NCBI GenBank assembly: GCA_949316235.1
Contig: OX438747.1
Location: forward strand, 36,223,601 to 36,287,600
DNA from: Oegoconia quadripuncta
Taxonomy: Eukaryota; Arthropoda; Insecta; Lepidoptera; Autostichidae
Length of the DNA stretch: 64,000 bases
Reading direction: 5' to 3'
Shown: one piece after another, positions 9,113 to 18,943 of the stretch
How positions within the stretch are numbered: the first letter of the stretch is position 1
How the letters are laid out: each line of letters begins with the position of its first letter
Program-made: the position numbers and the translations under genes
Notes under the pieces: generated by a model
Seen by the model: the letters and a program-made list of their open reading frames with translations, nothing else
What the model was told of the DNA's origin: nothing
Database searches by the model: none

Positions 9113-9487
9113 CCAGGCGGGGCCTGGGTGGTGATCCGGGGGGATCACCGCCCACACATAGGCCCCGCGAGAAGGCGCGCGTGGTGTTTCCCACGCGCCT
9201 TCTAGAGGTGGCTGGACCAGGCGATTCCTCCCTGCTCCAGCCCAGAGGAGGGCCCGCCGCCGCCGTTATCCTGGCGGCGGGCATCGCGCTGGCGTGGCTG
9301 CGGACGAATACCGAGATGGTACCCGTGGCCACGTCGCATAGGTGTGCGCGAGGGAACACCGGTGGGTTTTTAGTGGGTATTCCGCCTCCTACCATCCGTT
9401 GGTCATGGAGGCGGGGAGTCCCACATATCCCTGCTGCGGGCCCCCGCCTGCGGCAGGTCGAACGCGTAAATGCGTTTTCCCACCGTC
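9113..9487 (+). other. Structured 3'UTR of GAG-A1
   Basis: Contains GGTGATCC/GGATCACC, the long hairpin GAAGGCGCGCGTGG/CCACGCGCCTTC (9,171-9,202), a GCCGCC/GGCGGC stem, a GGAACACC...GTTTTTAGT core (9,353-9,380) shared by all families here, and a terminal GCGTTTTCCC motif before poly(A). In SART1 of Bombyx the 3'UTR is needed for recognition by the RT, so these are candidate RT-binding structures. Confidence 0.65.
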
Positions 9488-9512
9488 AAAAAAAAAAAAA
9501 AAAAAAAAAAAA

Positions 9513-9530
9513 GGTTAGGTTAGGTTAGGT
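9513..9530 (+). repeat. Telomere repeat (TTAGG)n
   Basis: About 18 bp between the poly(A) of GAG-A1 and the oligo-T of TRAS-H. The two elements meet 3' end to 3' end here. Confidence 0.95.
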
Positions 9531-9547
9531 TTTTTTTTTTTTTTTTT

Positions 9548-9811
9548 AAAAAAAATACATATAAAATCCACAGACTTTTTGTCCGTGCCTTTGTTTTATT
9601 AGTTTTGATTTGTTATAGTGTTAATTTTATGCTTATACTATACAGCGTACTGCTAGGTCGCACTTGTGTTACAGCATGCGTGATTTTCGCAAGTGCGACC
9701 CCAACTTAAAACTACGGGATGCGTTATTTTTTTTTATTTTTTTTTTTTGTTTTTTGTTTTTTTTTTGTTTTTGTTTTTTTTTTTTTTTTTTGTTTTTTTT
9801 TTTTTTTTTTT

Positions 9812-9842
<31 letters not shown>

Positions 9843-10013
9843 CCAGAGAGCATGCATTGATTTTTTTTTATTTTTTTTTTTTTTTTTCCTTAAGTTATAT
9901 ACATACATATTGAATTCAATTTTATCTTATCTTATCTTATAATTTATTTATAAATGTTTATAAATGTGTGGGCAATTCATCCGAGGACGCGGCGCTCGCA
10001 GGATCGTTGTAGG
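9548..10013 (-). other. 3'UTR of TRAS-H with A-rich tract and hairpin
   Basis: On the element's sense strand this carries an A-rich tract of about 115 bases (9,727-9,842 as T runs with single G or A interruptions). A perfect 10-bp hairpin, GGTCGCACTT (9,656-9,665) with AAGTGCGACC (9,691-9,700), lies 110-150 bases from the poly(A). A few TTATC-like pentamers lie near 9,920. No gene. Confidence 0.7.
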
Positions 10014-13000
10014 TCAGTCCGTGACCTCGCGTACCGCTAATAGTTTTTCCACTACAGCCGCGTTACGGTTCCTTATTGCCATTTTCAGATTGTACTCGAG
10101 AATAGAGTTCTTTGTGGCTGAAACTGCAAGGCTTATAAGGCGTCCCGTCGCATCCTCACTGTCGTCTGTGTAGTATACACAGCTTTTAGTGTGGCGTGAC
10201 ACTGCCACTACTGCGTGCGGGACGCTGTCGTGCAGTTTTGTCCTCTTGGTGGCTGCGCGCACTATCACAACCCTCTCGTAGGTAAGTCCCTGGGCCTCAT
10301 GTATCGTGAGAGTGCGTGATCCTTCTCCCTCCCCGTAGCCCTTGCTTTTAAGGGCTTCCTTATCCGCCTGCGTGTGTACCAGGAAAAGAGTGTTGGGGAG
10401 AGTGTGAGGTATCATTGCGTCCGAATACCTATCGAGTCGCAGGGATCTCACTCGGAGTGTGGACGCATACACGCCATTGTAGACTTCGCTAAGGGCGTAT
10501 GCAACGTCCATCGGGCTGCGATGCGTGCACAGAAGCTCCTGCGTGAATGTTGCCAGGAGGCTTGGGCGGTTATATCGCAGGGGGAAGAGATTCTCCCTGT
10601 CGATATAAGGCAGCTGGTTTATGTCTCCGATGAGGAGGATGTTTTCCGCTCCAGTGAGCCGAGTCGCGAGTACTATGGCCCCAAAGTGGTTCATGAGGGC
10701 CTCATCGACCATCAGTCTTTCACTCGTCCCTCTCTCGGACTCTTTCAGGCCGTTGACTAGGACGGAGGCCATAGTTCTCACTCTTCTCTCAGCTGCTCGG
10801 CCCACCCTGGATATGAGTATCTTTTTAAGATCCTTAGCTGCCTCGGTGGTCGTGGTGATGATAATGTCTTTATCAGCGTTAAAGTTGGCCACCACCCAGG
10901 TTGTTTTGCCGCAGCCGGGGACCCCGTTGACCCAATCAATTTTCGGCACCGCCCATGACACGAAGGCGTCTCCTGCTTCCAACGCAGATTCCTCCTCCTC
11001 TATTCTCTTAAGGATCTGTTCGTCTAGCATTACCTTCGTGCATCGGGCAGTGACAACTATCGGGTCACCAGGGGGGGTCTTATAAGTCATTCTGCCTGTG
11101 TTTTCCGTCTTTTCATCGTCGAGCGGGACGAAACCATCGGTTCCACTAAACGCCATCATATGACGACTCATTTGTGTCCCCTTAAGAACTTGGGAAGAGT
11201 CGTTGTTATATATGGTGGCGTCCGCTGCCTCGAGTTTCTCCTTCAATAGTTGGATCTGGATTTTTGATCCTCTCTCACCCAGGTGGTAGGCTTGCAGGAT
11301 GCTCTGGCAAGTCAGGGTGTTTGCCGTCCTGTTGGCTAATGTTACGGCTTTGAACTCGAGGAAAGCGTTAATATAGTGGTCCAGCGGCCCCGCAGCGGTT
11401 CGGAGGACGGGCGGAATGACCTGTCCCATGTCGGCTTTGGTTCGTGCCACCGGGGGTTCCATCCATTCCCGAGTGGTCTCTTTGGAGCTGGAGGCTGCTT
11501 GCACTGGTGCCAAGGATCCTATTTGTTTTTTCCTTTTTGTTGGAAAGCTTTGTGATATTGCGTTGAGCGCACTGCACATCGCTTTCAGCGTCTGGGTATT
11601 CTTCTTGTGGGCTGGACGCCCGGACTCCGCCGCCCTTGCCTCCGTGATCTTTTGTTGGAGGCGTTCAGAGCCGCTGACTACTGCCGGATTGGGTGTCGGG
11701 TGGCCTCTGCTGTCTGTGGGCCGGGTGAGAGTGCCTGGTTGCCGCGGTATTAGGTAGTTCAGGTTTCCCCCTCTCTCCTCATACGCGACCACCTCATGGT
11801 GTTCTGAGGCTCTCACGCACCCTATATAATCTGCGGCCGTCCCTTTGATGAAACCTATCACAGCAGCGTCAACGCTGATAACTCTGGGTGCGGCGTCGGC
11901 CGTCTTTGCCGTCTGTCCCATTTTGGTTAGCACACTACACGCTTGGGCGAACTGGGATTCTTCTGGACTGCCTTCGAATAGTACGATCGTCTTGTTTTTT
12001 GATCGGACCAGTCGACAGCGTCTGCCCGCCAATTCTACCTCGGCAAGCGCGTTGAGCACTTTGCGCTTCATTGTGATCTTGTGTGTGCCACCATTGAGTA
12101 AGACGGCCAGGCCCGGAGAAATCTCTACGCTCCTCCCACCCACAGGGTTGCAGAAGCCTATGCCCAGTCTCTCTGTGTTGTTGTCCATGAATAGTGCCAC
12201 CCCGCGGACCCGTATTCCTGGCGTTCCAATCTCCCCGCAATCCAAGATTTGTAATTCTGTGGTGCGGTTTGACAAGCTTTTCGTGGCTGCCGGGGTCGCT
12301 GTGGTGGCCTGATGTTGTGTGTCTGGATGTCCTTGTGAGGTTCGTACAGAAGCGCAGGTGGCGTTTCTCTTGGTTGCTATCCGGAAGATGTGCTCCGCGT
12401 ATGCCAAGAAAAACGGTCTCTTCTTGTCGTCGTGCATGATGCCGCTAAGGCTATCCGCGTCCACTTTCTGATCCAGTATGGCTTCCAGATCCATACGTGC
12501 CGCCAGGAAGCGGGGGCATTCCAAAGTCACGTGCCATACGGACTCTATGACTTCCGCGTCACACTCGCATCCGGGGCTGTCCTTCAGCTTAAATCGGTGC
12601 AGGTATTCCGCGATCCCTCCGTGGCCCGTCAAAACTTGTACATGTATGGGCGTCAGTTTCGTCTTTCTGACCATGCGGTATGCTAGGTCCACATATGGGA
12701 GAAAGATCTTGGTGACTGTCCCTGTACTGGAGGTTTCGTATCTGGCTTGCCAGATTCGTATGGATTCCTCCCTGATTTTCCTTTTGACGTATGACAGAGG
12801 GACTCGGTCGTAGTCCGCATGGGTGTTCGACTTGTGCGCCGCCGCTTTTGCTAGTTCGTCTGCGCGTTCGTTGCCAGCTGTCCCCATGTGAGCTCTGAGC
12901 CAAAACAGGTGTACTTCTCCTCCTCTTTTCCTAATTTCCCTTATGTTGTCCTTGATGGATTTCGCCAAGGGATGGCTTGTACGTGGATTTTTGAGGAGAT

Positions 13001-14860
13001 CCAGTGAGGATCTAGAGTCAGATAGTACACTGGCTGTTCGCACACCACTGAACTTCACCTGCCTGACCGCTCTGTATAGAGCGTATAGCTCCGATTGGAA
13101 AACCGTGCATGCAGAACCTAGTTGGAATGACAGGGAGTCGACTTCCTTGCCATCCTCCCACCATGTCATTGCTGCTCCCACTTTCCCTTCGTTTTTGCTA
13201 CCGTCCGTGTATATTTGGGGGCCGGCAATTTGGTGTTCGTCCAGGGATTCCACTAGCTCATACTCCGTTGTTATGAGTCTGGAAGGATGGGGCTGGTCGG
13301 CGTGGCTTGCCCGACTTTCGAGCTGTTTGCCTGGCGGCAAGTAATCCTGTGATCGCCCTGTTTTGACTTTATAGAGGGTGGCCGCCTCCTTGATTTTTAG
13401 GTCAAGGGGCAATAACCCCGAGAGAACCAGCGCGGAAGTAAGCGACACCGTGCGGTATGCCTTGCAGATTTTCTGTGCAAATCTCCGCTGCAGCGCATTA
13501 AGTTGGGTCTTGACCATCTCCAGCTCCACCGCTGGAGCCCATACTGCCGCGGCATACATCACGATGGGTTCGATTACAGCGACGTATATGGTTCTGATGA
13601 TGTCTCCATTTAAGCCCCAGGTCACCTTTGCGGCGCATGCGAGTTGTTTGTAGATGTCCGCTGATTTTCTGCATACCGCGGATACGTGCGCTTTGAAGGT
13701 GAGTCTGTGGTCTATTATGAGCCCAAGGAGCTTCATTTCCTTGACAAAAGTCAACCTTTTGCCTGCCATATATAGTTCGGGGTCTTTGTACTTGAGCTTC
13801 TTTGTGATGACCATGGCGTTGGTCTTATGTGGTGCAAAGTTTAGCTTGTTCCGCTGGCCCCATTTCACTACGGTGTCTAAGGTAGTGTTGGCTGAAAGCT
13901 CCAGGACGTCGGCCGAGTGATCCGAGAACACCATCACCACGTCGTCCGCGAACGCCTGAGCGTAAACTCCCGCCTCAGTGAGTTTGTGAAGTAGCGAGTC
14001 CAAGATCACGTTCCAAAAAGTTGGACCTCCAATGGAGCCCTGTACGCAACCTTTTGTCGTCTTTTTCTCGGAGGTCGCTCTAGCGTAGTTAACTGTGATG
14101 CTACGTTCACTGAGATAGGAGTCCACCAGGGCATATAGGTTTCTGGGGCACCTCTTGGCAACGAGTTGTTTTTTTAGGGCTGGCCACCATGCGTTGTCAA
14201 AGGCCCCCTCTATGTCTAGGGAGATTATAAGGATTATCTTCTTTGCGTTAATCTCCTTATGAACATGCTCCATCAGGTCATAGAGGGCGTCCTCGGTTCC
14301 ACGCTGCGGCATGAAGCCATACTGTCTGTCGTTTAGTGTTGGAAGGATGTGCCAATGGAGTCGACCCACCATCAGTTTCTCTACGATCTTCCCTAGCACT
14401 GATAGCAGGCCTATTGGTCTGTAAGACTTCGGCTGGGTGTAGTCGTCCTTTCCAGGTTTGCGGATGATGACGACATGAGCCACTTTCCACTGCTTTGGGA
14501 AGTACGCTAGCTCTAGACATTTGTTGGCCAGTGCCACGAATGCTTCCTTTCCGCTGCGGATCGCGGCTATGCAGATGTCAGCTGTTAATCCATCCGGTCC
14601 GGGTGCTTTTTTAGGATTCAGTGTCTGTAATACTGATTCCAGCTCCTCCGGAGAGAAAGGAGGATCATCTTCGGCCAAATCCGCTATCTGTTTGGCCGGT
14701 ACACCATCCGTCCGCCTTCGGATGCGCATGTGTTGGATTGTGTCGGTGGCGGGTGAGTCGTCAGGGTAGAAAGTCCTGGACAGGAGTTTGGCGGATTCCT
14801 CCGGACTCAACGTGCTTCCATCGACGCCTCGGAGCAAGGTGTCCTCCTGTCTTCTAGCCG
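10014..14860 (-). CDS. ORF2: RT, RNase H and SF1 helicase, 5'-truncated (TRAS-H)
   Basis: Continuous frame of about 1,615 codons from the truncation point to a TGA at 10,014. There is no true start; counting from a TTG at 14,837: RT at about 20-480 with SLDIEGAFD (~200) and FADDVV (~293); RNase H at about 540-680 starting YTDGS; a cysteine motif CECD...H...C (~770); an unassigned region (~860-1,270); then a complete superfamily 1 helicase. Helicase motifs, all intact: GxPGCGKTT (Walker A, 10,896-10,931), VDEA (about 10,700), GDINQLP, THRS, HEAQG and VSRH. This helicase type is typical of positive-strand RNA viruses. Published work reports virus-derived SF1 helicases fused to TRAS-family ORF2 in insects. 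Role in retrotransposition unknown; unwinding of RNA or of the RNA-DNA hybrid is a guess. Confidence 0.9.
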
Positions 14861-14912
14861 TTAGGTTAGGTTAGGTTAGGTTAGGTTAGGTTAGGTTAGG
14901 TTAGGTTAGGTT
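14861..14912 (+). repeat. Telomere repeat (TTAGG)n
   Basis: 52 bp, about ten units, between the truncated 5' side of TRAS-H and the ribozyme of S1. Confidence 0.97.
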
Positions 14913-15069
14913 GGGGTGCGATGTCAGACAACCTCCTCGTGTGCCTGATGGCTACTTGTCCCCCTGGATACGTCTGGGGGGAACGGTAGTCGTTGGGCCG
15001 GTGCACCCTGGGCATCGGTCAACAACTTCCCTTTAAGGGTTCTTGTTGACCGATGGCTAATAGTCTGAC
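14913..15069 (+). ncRNA. HDV-like ribozyme, S1
   Basis: Same fold as in GAG-A1. P4 is CATCGGTCAACAA with TTGTTGACCGATG: two base pairs differ from the GAG-A form and both partners changed. The joining segment is CTAA instead of CGAA, still fitting the C-N-R-A pattern. Confidence 0.82.
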
Positions 15070-16305
15070 GGGGTGGGCTCCTCCGCGTGTCCCTCTGGTT
15101 TAGCAGAGGGCACTGCGGATGGAGCAGGAGACGCTCCCCTCCTAGTGGGGGAGTAAGGGTGGGCTCGGTGTGCACTCGCACTGCCGCCGAGCAGGCCTGG
15201 GGAGGAGGTTTGGGGTGAACCTCCTACCCCTTGCCACCGCCGGGCTCGTAATCCGGGACCGCGGCTTTCAGCTGCAGTCCGGGACCGAGGGTCTTGGCTT
15301 AACCGCCCGGACTGCGAGGAAGGAAAACCTCTATAAAAAACCAGCCCAAGTCTCGGCTCCGAGGCCTGCCTCGGCGCCGAGATGCCCTCGTCGTCCCACT
15401 CCCGAAAATTCGTTTTCGGGAGTGGAGCGACGAGGGATGGTGGAGGGCGAATTCCACCACAGCGGGCTGCGGCGAGGAAGCGGCGCTCCCTGAGGAATGC
15501 CCATATATCCATATGGGCAGGGGACGCCGTGGAATCGTCTGCAGCACTTGGGCGACCTCTCCTTGACGACTGCAGCTAAGGCTGCGGCCGTCGACGAGAG
15601 GTCGTGGGAAGCGGCCCTCTCCCTCTGCTCGCAGGGGGAGACGGCGGGGGGGTTGGGGGGGCGGTTTTCCCCCGCCTCCTCTCCGGGCCTCCCGCTGTTG
15701 CAGGCCGCTATGGTAGGGGACGACCTCTCTGCTGAGAGGTCGTAGCCGTGCGGGACGGCCACTCTTTGCCGGCCGCAGCCAGGTTCGAGCTGCGGACGCC
15801 AAGGAGAGGCCGTGGAAAGCGGTCCTCTCTCTTTGCGAGGTCACTCGCAGAGCGAGGGGAGATGCAGCCGCATGGGGGGCACGGAGGAGAGCTTATCTTT
15901 AATGATAGGCGATCCTCTGCCCCCCCTACCCTGCGGGGCCGTGGGTGGCGATCCGGGGGGATCACCGCCCACACATAGGCCCCGCGAGAAGGCGCGCGCG
16001 GTGTTTTCCGCGCGCCTTCTAGAGGTGGCTGGACCAGGCGATTCCTCCCTGCTCCAGCCCAGAGGTGGGCCTGCCGCCGCTTTTGTCCTGGCGGCGGGCA
16101 CCGCGCTGGCGTGGCTGCGGACGAATACCAGATGGTACCCGCGGCCACGCCGTCAACGGCGCGCGCGAGGGAACACCCAGGAGTTTTTAGTCGGTAGGCC
16201 GGCACCTTCTGTGCCGGAGTCCGACATAATCCGCCCCCCTCCCCCGAGGAGGGCGGATAAGCATGAGCGTTTCTCCTGGTAAAAAAAAAAAAAAAAAAAA
16301 AAAAA
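14913..16305 (+). mobile_element. S1: short non-autonomous SART-derived element
   Basis: 1,393 bp with ribozyme at 14,913-15,069, structured 5'UTR, a scrambled remnant of the ORF2 C terminus (near 15,490), a SART-A-type 3'UTR and poly(A) 16,281-16,305. Reading frames exist on both strands but none matches a known family and they are not conserved as proteins. The 3' terminal 100 bases match SART-A (CCGGCAC/GTGCCGG and ATCCGCCC/GGGCGGAT hairpins), so SART-A RT is the likely helper. Confidence 0.88.
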
Positions 16306-16324
16306 GGTTAGGTTAGGTTAGGTT
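16306..16324 (+). repeat. Telomere repeat (TTAGG)n
   Basis: 19 bp between the poly(A) of S1 and GAG-B. Confidence 0.95.
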
Positions 16325-16453
16325 CCCCCCCGACGTGTCGCCACCTTGCCGTGGTGGGGGGGCTTGCGTGTCTCGAGGACGCCCAGGGCTACGCCGGATA
16401 GGGCTTCCCATACCGGACAGGCCTGGGTCGAGAGGCCAGACAAAGAGCGGCAC
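16325..16453 (+). ncRNA. Possible divergent HDV-like fold at 5' end of GAG-B
   Basis: Same order of stems: C7 (16,325-16,331) with G7 (16,356-16,362) as P1; GTGTCG (16,335-16,340) with CGGCAC (16,448-16,453) as P2; CCAC/GTGG (16,341-16,354) as P3; TCTCGA plus CCCAGG with CCTGGG plus TCGAGA (16,371-16,433) as P4. A CAGA at 16,437-16,440 could supply the catalytic C. It departs from the norm in starting with C rather than G and in a long joining segment, so activity is uncertain. Confidence 0.45.
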
Positions 16454-16741
16454 ACACGAGGGTTCTCCGCGTGTCCCCCTGTTCAGCAGAGGGCACTGCG
16501 GATGCAACGAGTGGACCCGGGGCGATCTGCCCCTGGGTCGGAGGGTTAAACTGGGACCCTTGGCTGCTGCAGTTCTGTGGCAGTCATTGGGCTCTGGTAT
16601 TTTTGTAGGAAGAAAACCTCGATAAAAAATCACCCCGTAATCCCTCCAGCGGCTCAACGCAGCGCTGGAGGAGAATTGCTGGCGGGTATCCAGCCTTAAC
16701 TGCGTGCCGGCAGCCCCGGCACCAATAGACGATGATGGAGA

Positions 16742-18943
16742 ATGAGTACCGATAAAAAGAAACTACCCCAGGGAGGTACCCGAAAGGGAGAATCCTCCCC
16801 TGCGCTCATTAGCGCAGGCTGCCCCTCGTATTCTGGGGGGGGCGATTCTGTACTCTCACGTTCACACACCGACGACTTTGGCAAATGCTACACTGACTCC
16901 GATGATTGCTCCAGCGATATGGCAAAAGGATTAGGAACGGACGCGGCGATGGACTCGGACGCGAGTCAGGTCTCCGTCACGTCCAAACGGGTTCGGACGG
17001 CCAAGGGCCAAACTTTGAAGACCCCAAGAGGGAAGAGGCGCCGTGTAAGCGGCTCTAGCTCCGCCTCATCCGACGACGGAGAGCAGCAAACCTGCAGCTC
17101 TCCAGTCACAAGGGGGAGAGGTAGACCGCCTACAACCGGCCAGTACGTCGGCTTGGCTAAGGCGAAAGAAGCCCTTAACAAAGCTAAAAGGGAGGAGCTG
17201 CGGCTCAAAGCCGAAGAGGAGGTCGCGGAGGCGAGCCAGGCGGTCCAAAGGGCCAGGATCGCTCGCTTCGCGGCCGCCGTTAACCAGGAGACACCGTCGG
17301 TGGCCAAATCCGCCACCGACCTCACAAAAGCGGTTATGGATAGTGTGACCATCATAGAGCAGGTGGCCACAAAATCCTCCCAGTTGAAGGGCACGTTTGT
17401 GCGTGCCCTGAAAGTCTCGGCCGCGTCCATCGCTGACGCCGTCTCGGAGTTGAGCACTCGCTCCGTCAGCGATGAGACTGCGCGCCTTCACGAGGATAAT
17501 GCCCGGCTCCAATCCGAGCTTACGAAAATTAAGGAGGAGGTGGCCCAACTCAGGGCCGAGCTGGAAAAAGGGCGAAGGCTGAATAGCCCCCACCCTCCTA
17601 CCATCCCGGATGTTTCAATGAGGGAGATGCCTCTCCCGCAATCCTCAGAGGAACTGCTGCGTTCCGTCATGTCCCAAGTTGGGGACATGATGAACGCCAG
17701 GCTTGAAGCTCTGGAGGAGAGGCTTCTCCCCGAGAAGCGCCTGCGGCCTCCTCTGGCCGCGGACCGCAAGAGGGACGCAGCCCAGGCTGCTATTGACGAG
17801 GTCCCTATGGCCAGTCCCGCGCGCCCACCTGCTCCAGCGGCAGCACCAAAGGTGCAGCAAGCCGCACCCCTCGAGCCCCCTAAGGGGCGGAAGGGGAAGA
17901 GAGGCGGGCGCAAAACAAAGAAAAGCAAGGCCGCCGGTCCCCCGGCCGCCCAGGCAGAGCCCCGGATCCTGCCACCCGCCCCCACGTCCATGGATGTCGA
18001 CTGGAGCGTGGTGGTCAGGAGGGGCGCCAAAAGCAAGAAGCCCGCTCCGGCCCCGGCTGAAGGCAACCGTCCGCCTCCGCCGCCGCCGCCGCCCAAAAAG
18101 AAGGCCGCCCGCAACAGGGCCCGACGCATGCGTCCTCCTCGCTCCTCGGCTGTAGTGATTTCATTGCAGCCGGGAGCAGTAGAGAATGGTGCCACTTACG
18201 ACCAAGTGTTGCGGGTGGCAAAAAGTAGGGTCGACATCGCCAGCCTGGGCATCCAGGCGCTCCGCGTCCGCCGAACGGCGACTGGAGCGCGCCTACTGGA
18301 GGTGCCCGGTGCAACCAGCGGCGACAAAGCGGACTCCCTGGCTGCCAAGCTACGGGAGTCCCTCGGTGAGGACACCGTAAGAATCTCCAGGCCCACGATC
18401 TGCGCAGATCTGCGCATCTCGGGCCTGGACGACTCCGTCACAACGGCGGAGGTAATTGCGGCGGTGGCCCGTGTCGGGGCCTGCACGGAGGAGTCCATAA
18501 AGACCGGTGGAATCCGTCAAGATTTCACCGGTCTTTTCTCAATGTGGGCGCGCTGCCCGGTGTCGGCGGCAAAAAAGGTGGCCCTGGCCGGTCGCCTCTT
18601 AGTTGGGTGGGTTGCGGCCCAAGTTAGGCTGCTCGACCCCAGGCCCCGGCGTTGTTACCGGTGTCTGCAGGTCGGGCACGCCCGAGAAATGTGTTCGGCT
18701 GAGGTGGACCGCAGCGGTCAATGCTACCGCTGCGGCCAACTCGGCCATAAGGCAGCTCAGTGCTCGGCCGATCCACACTGCACTCTGTGTGCGGCCGACA
18801 ATAAGCCGGCCGAACACAGAGTCGGCAGCAAGCTGTGCGCTGCCCCCTCCACACTAAGGAGGGGAAAAAAGAGTGTCGCCCCCTCCAAGGCGCAGACGGC
18901 CGACACACGGCCGAGGCGCGCCCAGGCGGGCAGAAGGCCATAA
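16742..18943 (+). CDS. ORF1 Gag-like protein (GAG-B)
   Basis: 733 residues from ATG 16,742 to TAA 18,941-18,943. N terminus charged and Ser-rich; GRPPTTGQYVGL motif shared with SART-A; coiled coil at about residues 245-280 (leucine heptads in the LHEDNARLQSEL stretch); Pro/Lys-rich linker; conserved core; three zinc knuckles starting with CYRC, CYRC and CTLC. About half the residues in the C-terminal third match SART-A and GAG-A ORF1. Role by family: binding of element RNA and telomere targeting. No ORF2 follows; the next element starts after 34 bp of TTAGG. Confidence 0.87.
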   Translation: MSTDKKKLPQGGTRKGESSPALISAGCPSYSGGGDSVLSRSHTDDFGKCYTDSDDCSSDMAKGLGTDAAMDSDASQVSVTSKRVRTAKGQTLKTPRGKRRRVSGSSSASSDDGEQQTCSSPVTRGRGRPPTTGQYVGLAKAKEALNKAKREELRLKAEEEVAEASQAVQRARIARFAAAVNQETPSVAKSATDLTKAVMDSVTIIEQVATKSSQLKGTFVRALKVSAASIADAVSELSTRSVSDETARLHEDNARLQSELTKIKEEVAQLRAELEKGRRLNSPHPPTIPDVSMREMPLPQSSEELLRSVMSQVGDMMNARLEALEERLLPEKRLRPPLAADRKRDAAQAAIDEVPMASPARPPAPAAAPKVQQAAPLEPPKGRKGKRGGRKTKKSKAAGPPAAQAEPRILPPAPTSMDVDWSVVVRRGAKSKKPAPAPAEGNRPPPPPPPPKKKAARNRARRMRPPRSSAVVISLQPGAVENGATYDQVLRVAKSRVDIASLGIQALRVRRTATGARLLEVPGATSGDKADSLAAKLRESLGEDTVRISRPTICADLRISGLDDSVTTAEVIAAVARVGACTEESIKTGGIRQDFTGLFSMWARCPVSAAKKVALAGRLLVGWVAAQVRLLDPRPRRCYRCLQVGHAREMCSAEVDRSGQCYRCGQLGHKAAQCSADPHCTLCAADNKPAEHRVGSKLCAAPSTLRRGKKSVAPSKAQTADTRPRRAQAGRRP

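Larger units (their letters stand above)
5730..9512 (+). mobile_element. GAG-A1: gag-only SART-derived telomeric retrotransposon
   Basis: 3,783-bp element bounded by TTAGG on both sides, with poly(A) at 9,488-9,512. Parts in order: ribozyme 5,730-5,888, structured 5'UTR, ORF1 6,410-8,821, a remnant of the ORF2 C terminus (about 8,834-9,112), 3'UTR and poly(A). The endonuclease and RT are missing. GAG-A2 and GAG-A3 have the same ORF1/remnant junction, so this is a propagating internally deleted lineage, not a random deletion. A TATA-like CTATAAAA sits at about 6,179 in the 5'UTR. Confidence 0.9.
9530..14860 (-). mobile_element. TRAS-H: helicase-bearing TRAS-like LINE, 5'-truncated
   Basis: Minus-strand element whose poly(A) is seen as oligo-T at 9,530-9,547, directly on TTAGG. 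Its left part is 3'UTR and its ORF2 is open right up to the TTAGG at 14,861, so the 5' side (ORF1 and endonuclease) was lost on insertion. It lies in the CCTAA orientation, opposite to all SART-type elements here. TRAS and SART families of Bombyx also insert in opposite orientations. Confidence 0.88.

Noticed and set aside
9664..9942. Phe-rich and Lys-rich frames across T or A runs (9,664-9,942 and frames ending in poly-Lys at element ends)
   Set aside because: Homopolymer translation of poly(A)/poly(T) tails, not genes.
10014..14860. TRAS-H as an integrated RNA virus
   Set aside because: The helicase is in one frame with LINE RT and RNase H, followed by a 3'UTR and poly(A) on TTAGG. No viral capsid or viral polymerase is present.
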